Source of the DNA: Scandinavium lactucae
GTDB taxonomy: Bacteria > Pseudomonadota > Gammaproteobacteria > Enterobacterales > Enterobacteriaceae
Assembly (NCBI RefSeq): GCF_033843265.1
Contig: NZ_JAWXRD010000040.1
Coordinates: 186,001-250,000, forward strand
Reading direction: 5' to 3'
DNA length: 64,000 nt
Below the pieces are notes generated by a model that was not told where the DNA came from, searched no databases, and was given only the letters and a program-made list of their open reading frames with translations. Position 1 is the first letter of the stretch. Each line of letters begins with the position of its first letter. Below, piece after piece: positions 62,341 to 64,000 of the stretch. The position numbers and the translations under genes were made by a program.

Positions 62341-63726
62341 TTAAACCGGCTTAACGCCAGCGCCCAGCAAGGCGTTTTCAAATTTATCGAGGAAAATTTC
62401 CAGCTCAGCGTTGGTGATCAACAGAGACGGCAGCAGACGCAGAACGCAACCGTTACGGCCACCGCGTTCCAGAATCAGGCCAGACTCGAAGCATTTTTTC
62501 TGCAGCAGTGCTGAGAGCTCGCCATCTGCCGGGTAGCATCCCATGTGATCCTGTGCTTCGTTCGGCTTCACAATTTCAATGCCGATCATCAGACCCAGAC
62601 CGCGAACGTGACCGATAACCGGGAAACGTTTTTGCATGTCGGCCAGTTTGCCTTTCAGCCACTCGCCCTGGGCGGCAACTTTATCGGCAATACCGTCGTC
62701 TTTGATGATTTTAAGCGTGGTCAGGCCTGTGGCCATCGCCAGCTGGTTACCGCGGAAAGTCCCGGTATGGTGGCCTGGCGCCCATGCATCAAACTGTTTT
62801 TTGATGCCCAGAACGGCTAAAGGCAGACCGCCACCGACGGCTTTGGACATGACGATGATGTCTGGCTCGATCCCGGCGTGTTCAAACGCGAACAGTTTCC
62901 CGGTACGTGCGAAGCCAGCCTGGACTTCGTCGATGATCAGCAGAATGCCATGCTCCTGCGTGACCTTACGGATACGCTGCAGCCATTCGACCGGAGCCGG
63001 GTTAACACCGCCCTCGCCCTGCACGGCTTCGAGGATCACCGCCGCAGGTTTGCGCACGCCGCTTTCCACGTCGTTGATCAGGTTTTCGAAATAGTAGGTC
63101 AGCGCTTTCACGCCAGCGTCACCGCCAATACCCAGCGGGCAGCGGTACAGATGCGGGTAAGGCATAAACTGCACTTCCGGCATCATATTGCTGACGGCTT
63201 CTTTTGGTGACAGGTTGCCGGTTACGGAGAGCGCACCGTGCGTCATACCGTGGTAGCCGCCGGAGAAGCTGATGATGCCTGAACGGCCCGTCACTTTTTT
63301 CGCCAGTTTGAGCGCGGCTTCAACGGCATCTGCGCCAGATGGCCCGGTGAATTGCAGGCAGTATTCTTTGCCCTGACCCGGTAATAAAGAGAGTAAATAA
63401 GATGAAAATTCATCTTTTAGAGGGGTGGTCAGATCCAGCGTATGTAACGGTAAGCCGCTGCTGATGACACTTTGAATGCTTTGAAGCACGTCAGGATGAT
63501 TATGACCCAGCGCCAAGGTTCCAGCGCCTGCCAGACAATCAAGATATTGATTATTTTCAACGTCAGTTATCCATACCCCCTGCGCTTTGGCTATTGCCAA
63601 TGGCAATTTACGGGGATAGCTTCTGACGTTAGATTCAAACTCAGCTTGTCTCGCTAAAAAGGTATCATTGCTTTGTGGTAATGAATTAGCACTTAAAGTA
63701 TCAATACGGACTTTATCCGTCATCAT
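62341..63726 (-). CDS. dat: Diaminobutyrate-2-oxoglutarate aminotransferase
   Basis: 461 residues, a class III aminotransferase. PLP contacts include LIIDEVQAGFARTGK and the lysine in IVMSKAVGGGLPLAVLG; GAGTLALGHNHPDV is the N-terminal signature. It forms 2,4-diaminobutyrate from aspartate semialdehyde and glutamate. AGGAG precedes the start. First gene of the dat-ddc operon. Confidence 0.94.
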   Translation of the reverse strand: MMTDKVRIDTLSANSLPQSNDTFLARQAEFESNVRSYPRKLPLAIAKAQGVWITDVENNQYLDCLAGAGTLALGHNHPDVLQSIQSVISSGLPLHTLDLTTPLKDEFSSYLLSLLPGQGKEYCLQFTGPSGADAVEAALKLAKKVTGRSGIISFSGGYHGMTHGALSVTGNLSPKEAVSNMMPEVQFMPYPHLYRCPLGIGGDAGVKALTYYFENLINDVESGVRKPAAVILEAVQGEGGVNPAPVEWLQRIRKVTQEHGILLIIDEVQAGFARTGKLFAFEHAGIEPDIIVMSKAVGGGLPLAVLGIKKQFDAWAPGHHTGTFRGNQLAMATGLTTLKIIKDDGIADKVAAQGEWLKGKLADMQKRFPVIGHVRGLGLMIGIEIVKPNEAQDHMGCYPADGELSALLQKKCFESGLILERGGRNGCVLRLLPSLLITNAELEIFLDKFENALLGAGVKPV

Positions 63727-64000
63727 ATCACTCCTACAACCTCGGGTATTATTAACGCCGGGTTGAATAAAGGTTAAGGGACTGGCCTGTAAAAAACGCG
63801 GCTAATATATGCCGTTTTAAGAAAGGACTCAATCATTTATTTTTAAGTGGGTAATTTCCTTTTAAATCAATGCATAACCAGAAAATCCTTTGCCGATTTA
63901 GTATAGGGTGAAAGGGATAAACAGCAAGTACACAACATCATGAAATCCATCTGGTTGACAAGGTTTTACGCTTTAGCAACACAATTTTACTATTTAAAGA
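63727..64000. other. Upstream region of dat to window edge
   Basis: 274 bp of AT-rich DNA presumably carrying the dat promoter. No gene or clear operator was recognised before the window ends. Confidence 0.4.

Noticed and set aside
1..64000. CRISPR arrays, tRNA and rRNA genes
   Set aside because: No regularly spaced repeats, cloverleaf-like segments or rRNA sequence were recognised by eye on either strand.

Overview
The window is chromosomal DNA of a member of the Enterobacteriaceae, most like the Enterobacter/Lelliottia/Leclercia group. The first 12 kb holds close relatives of E. coli ptrR, sad, glsB, dgcF/yneF, uxaB, yneE and tam in an E. coli-like order. In E. coli this block lies in the replication terminus. 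An exact copy of the 28-bp E. coli dif site sits at 50569-50596. Four GGGCAGGG (KOPS-type) octamers point toward it from the left, and a perfect matS site lies at 61162-61174, so the window spans the terminus.

Layout. 1-12.1 kb: the ptrR-sad-glsB-dgcF-uxaB-yneE-tam backbone, with a chemoreceptor, a Ttr-like acetyltransferase, a fic gene framed by repeats and a small membrane ORF inserted. 12.2-21 kb: an AT-rich orphan gene, an NAD-type glutamate dehydrogenase, a TetR/Tet-like MFS pair, a methyltransferase, an aminotransferase, a holin-like protein and an MltF-like lytic transglycosylase. 21.6-26.9 kb: a five-gene tripartite efflux operon ending in a K+-channel-like protein. 26.9-31.3 kb: a VxrAB-like cell-wall-stress two-component operon with a DUF2861 protein and a GH5 glycosidase. 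31.4-33.6 kb: arsRBC. 33.6-47.9 kb: a chaperone-usher fimbrial operon with two tandem paralogous tip-like subunits, flanked on both sides by EvgAS/BvgAS-like phosphorelays. 47.9-52 kb: the dif neighbourhood, containing a 2.2-kb IS with a dead transposase and a LysE-family passenger gene, a Tn3-family transposase remnant, and an AT-rich gene for an OspG/NleH-like effector kinase between 20-bp direct repeats. 52-57.7 kb: a LacI-controlled sugar catabolic operon. 57.8-60.8 kb: oligogalacturonide transport and cleavage, with a KdgR box. 60.9-63.7 kb: dat-ddc for 1,3-diaminopropane.

The most notable points are the IS beside dif, whose end lies exactly 5 bp from the XerC arm and which appears to carry an amino-acid exporter; the type III effector-like kinase next to dif; the fic gene bracketed by two copies of a 28-30-bp element; and the twin phosphorelays around one fimbrial operon. 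No rRNA, tRNA or CRISPR array was recognised. All family assignments rest on reading the sequence and on memory of the families. No search was run.
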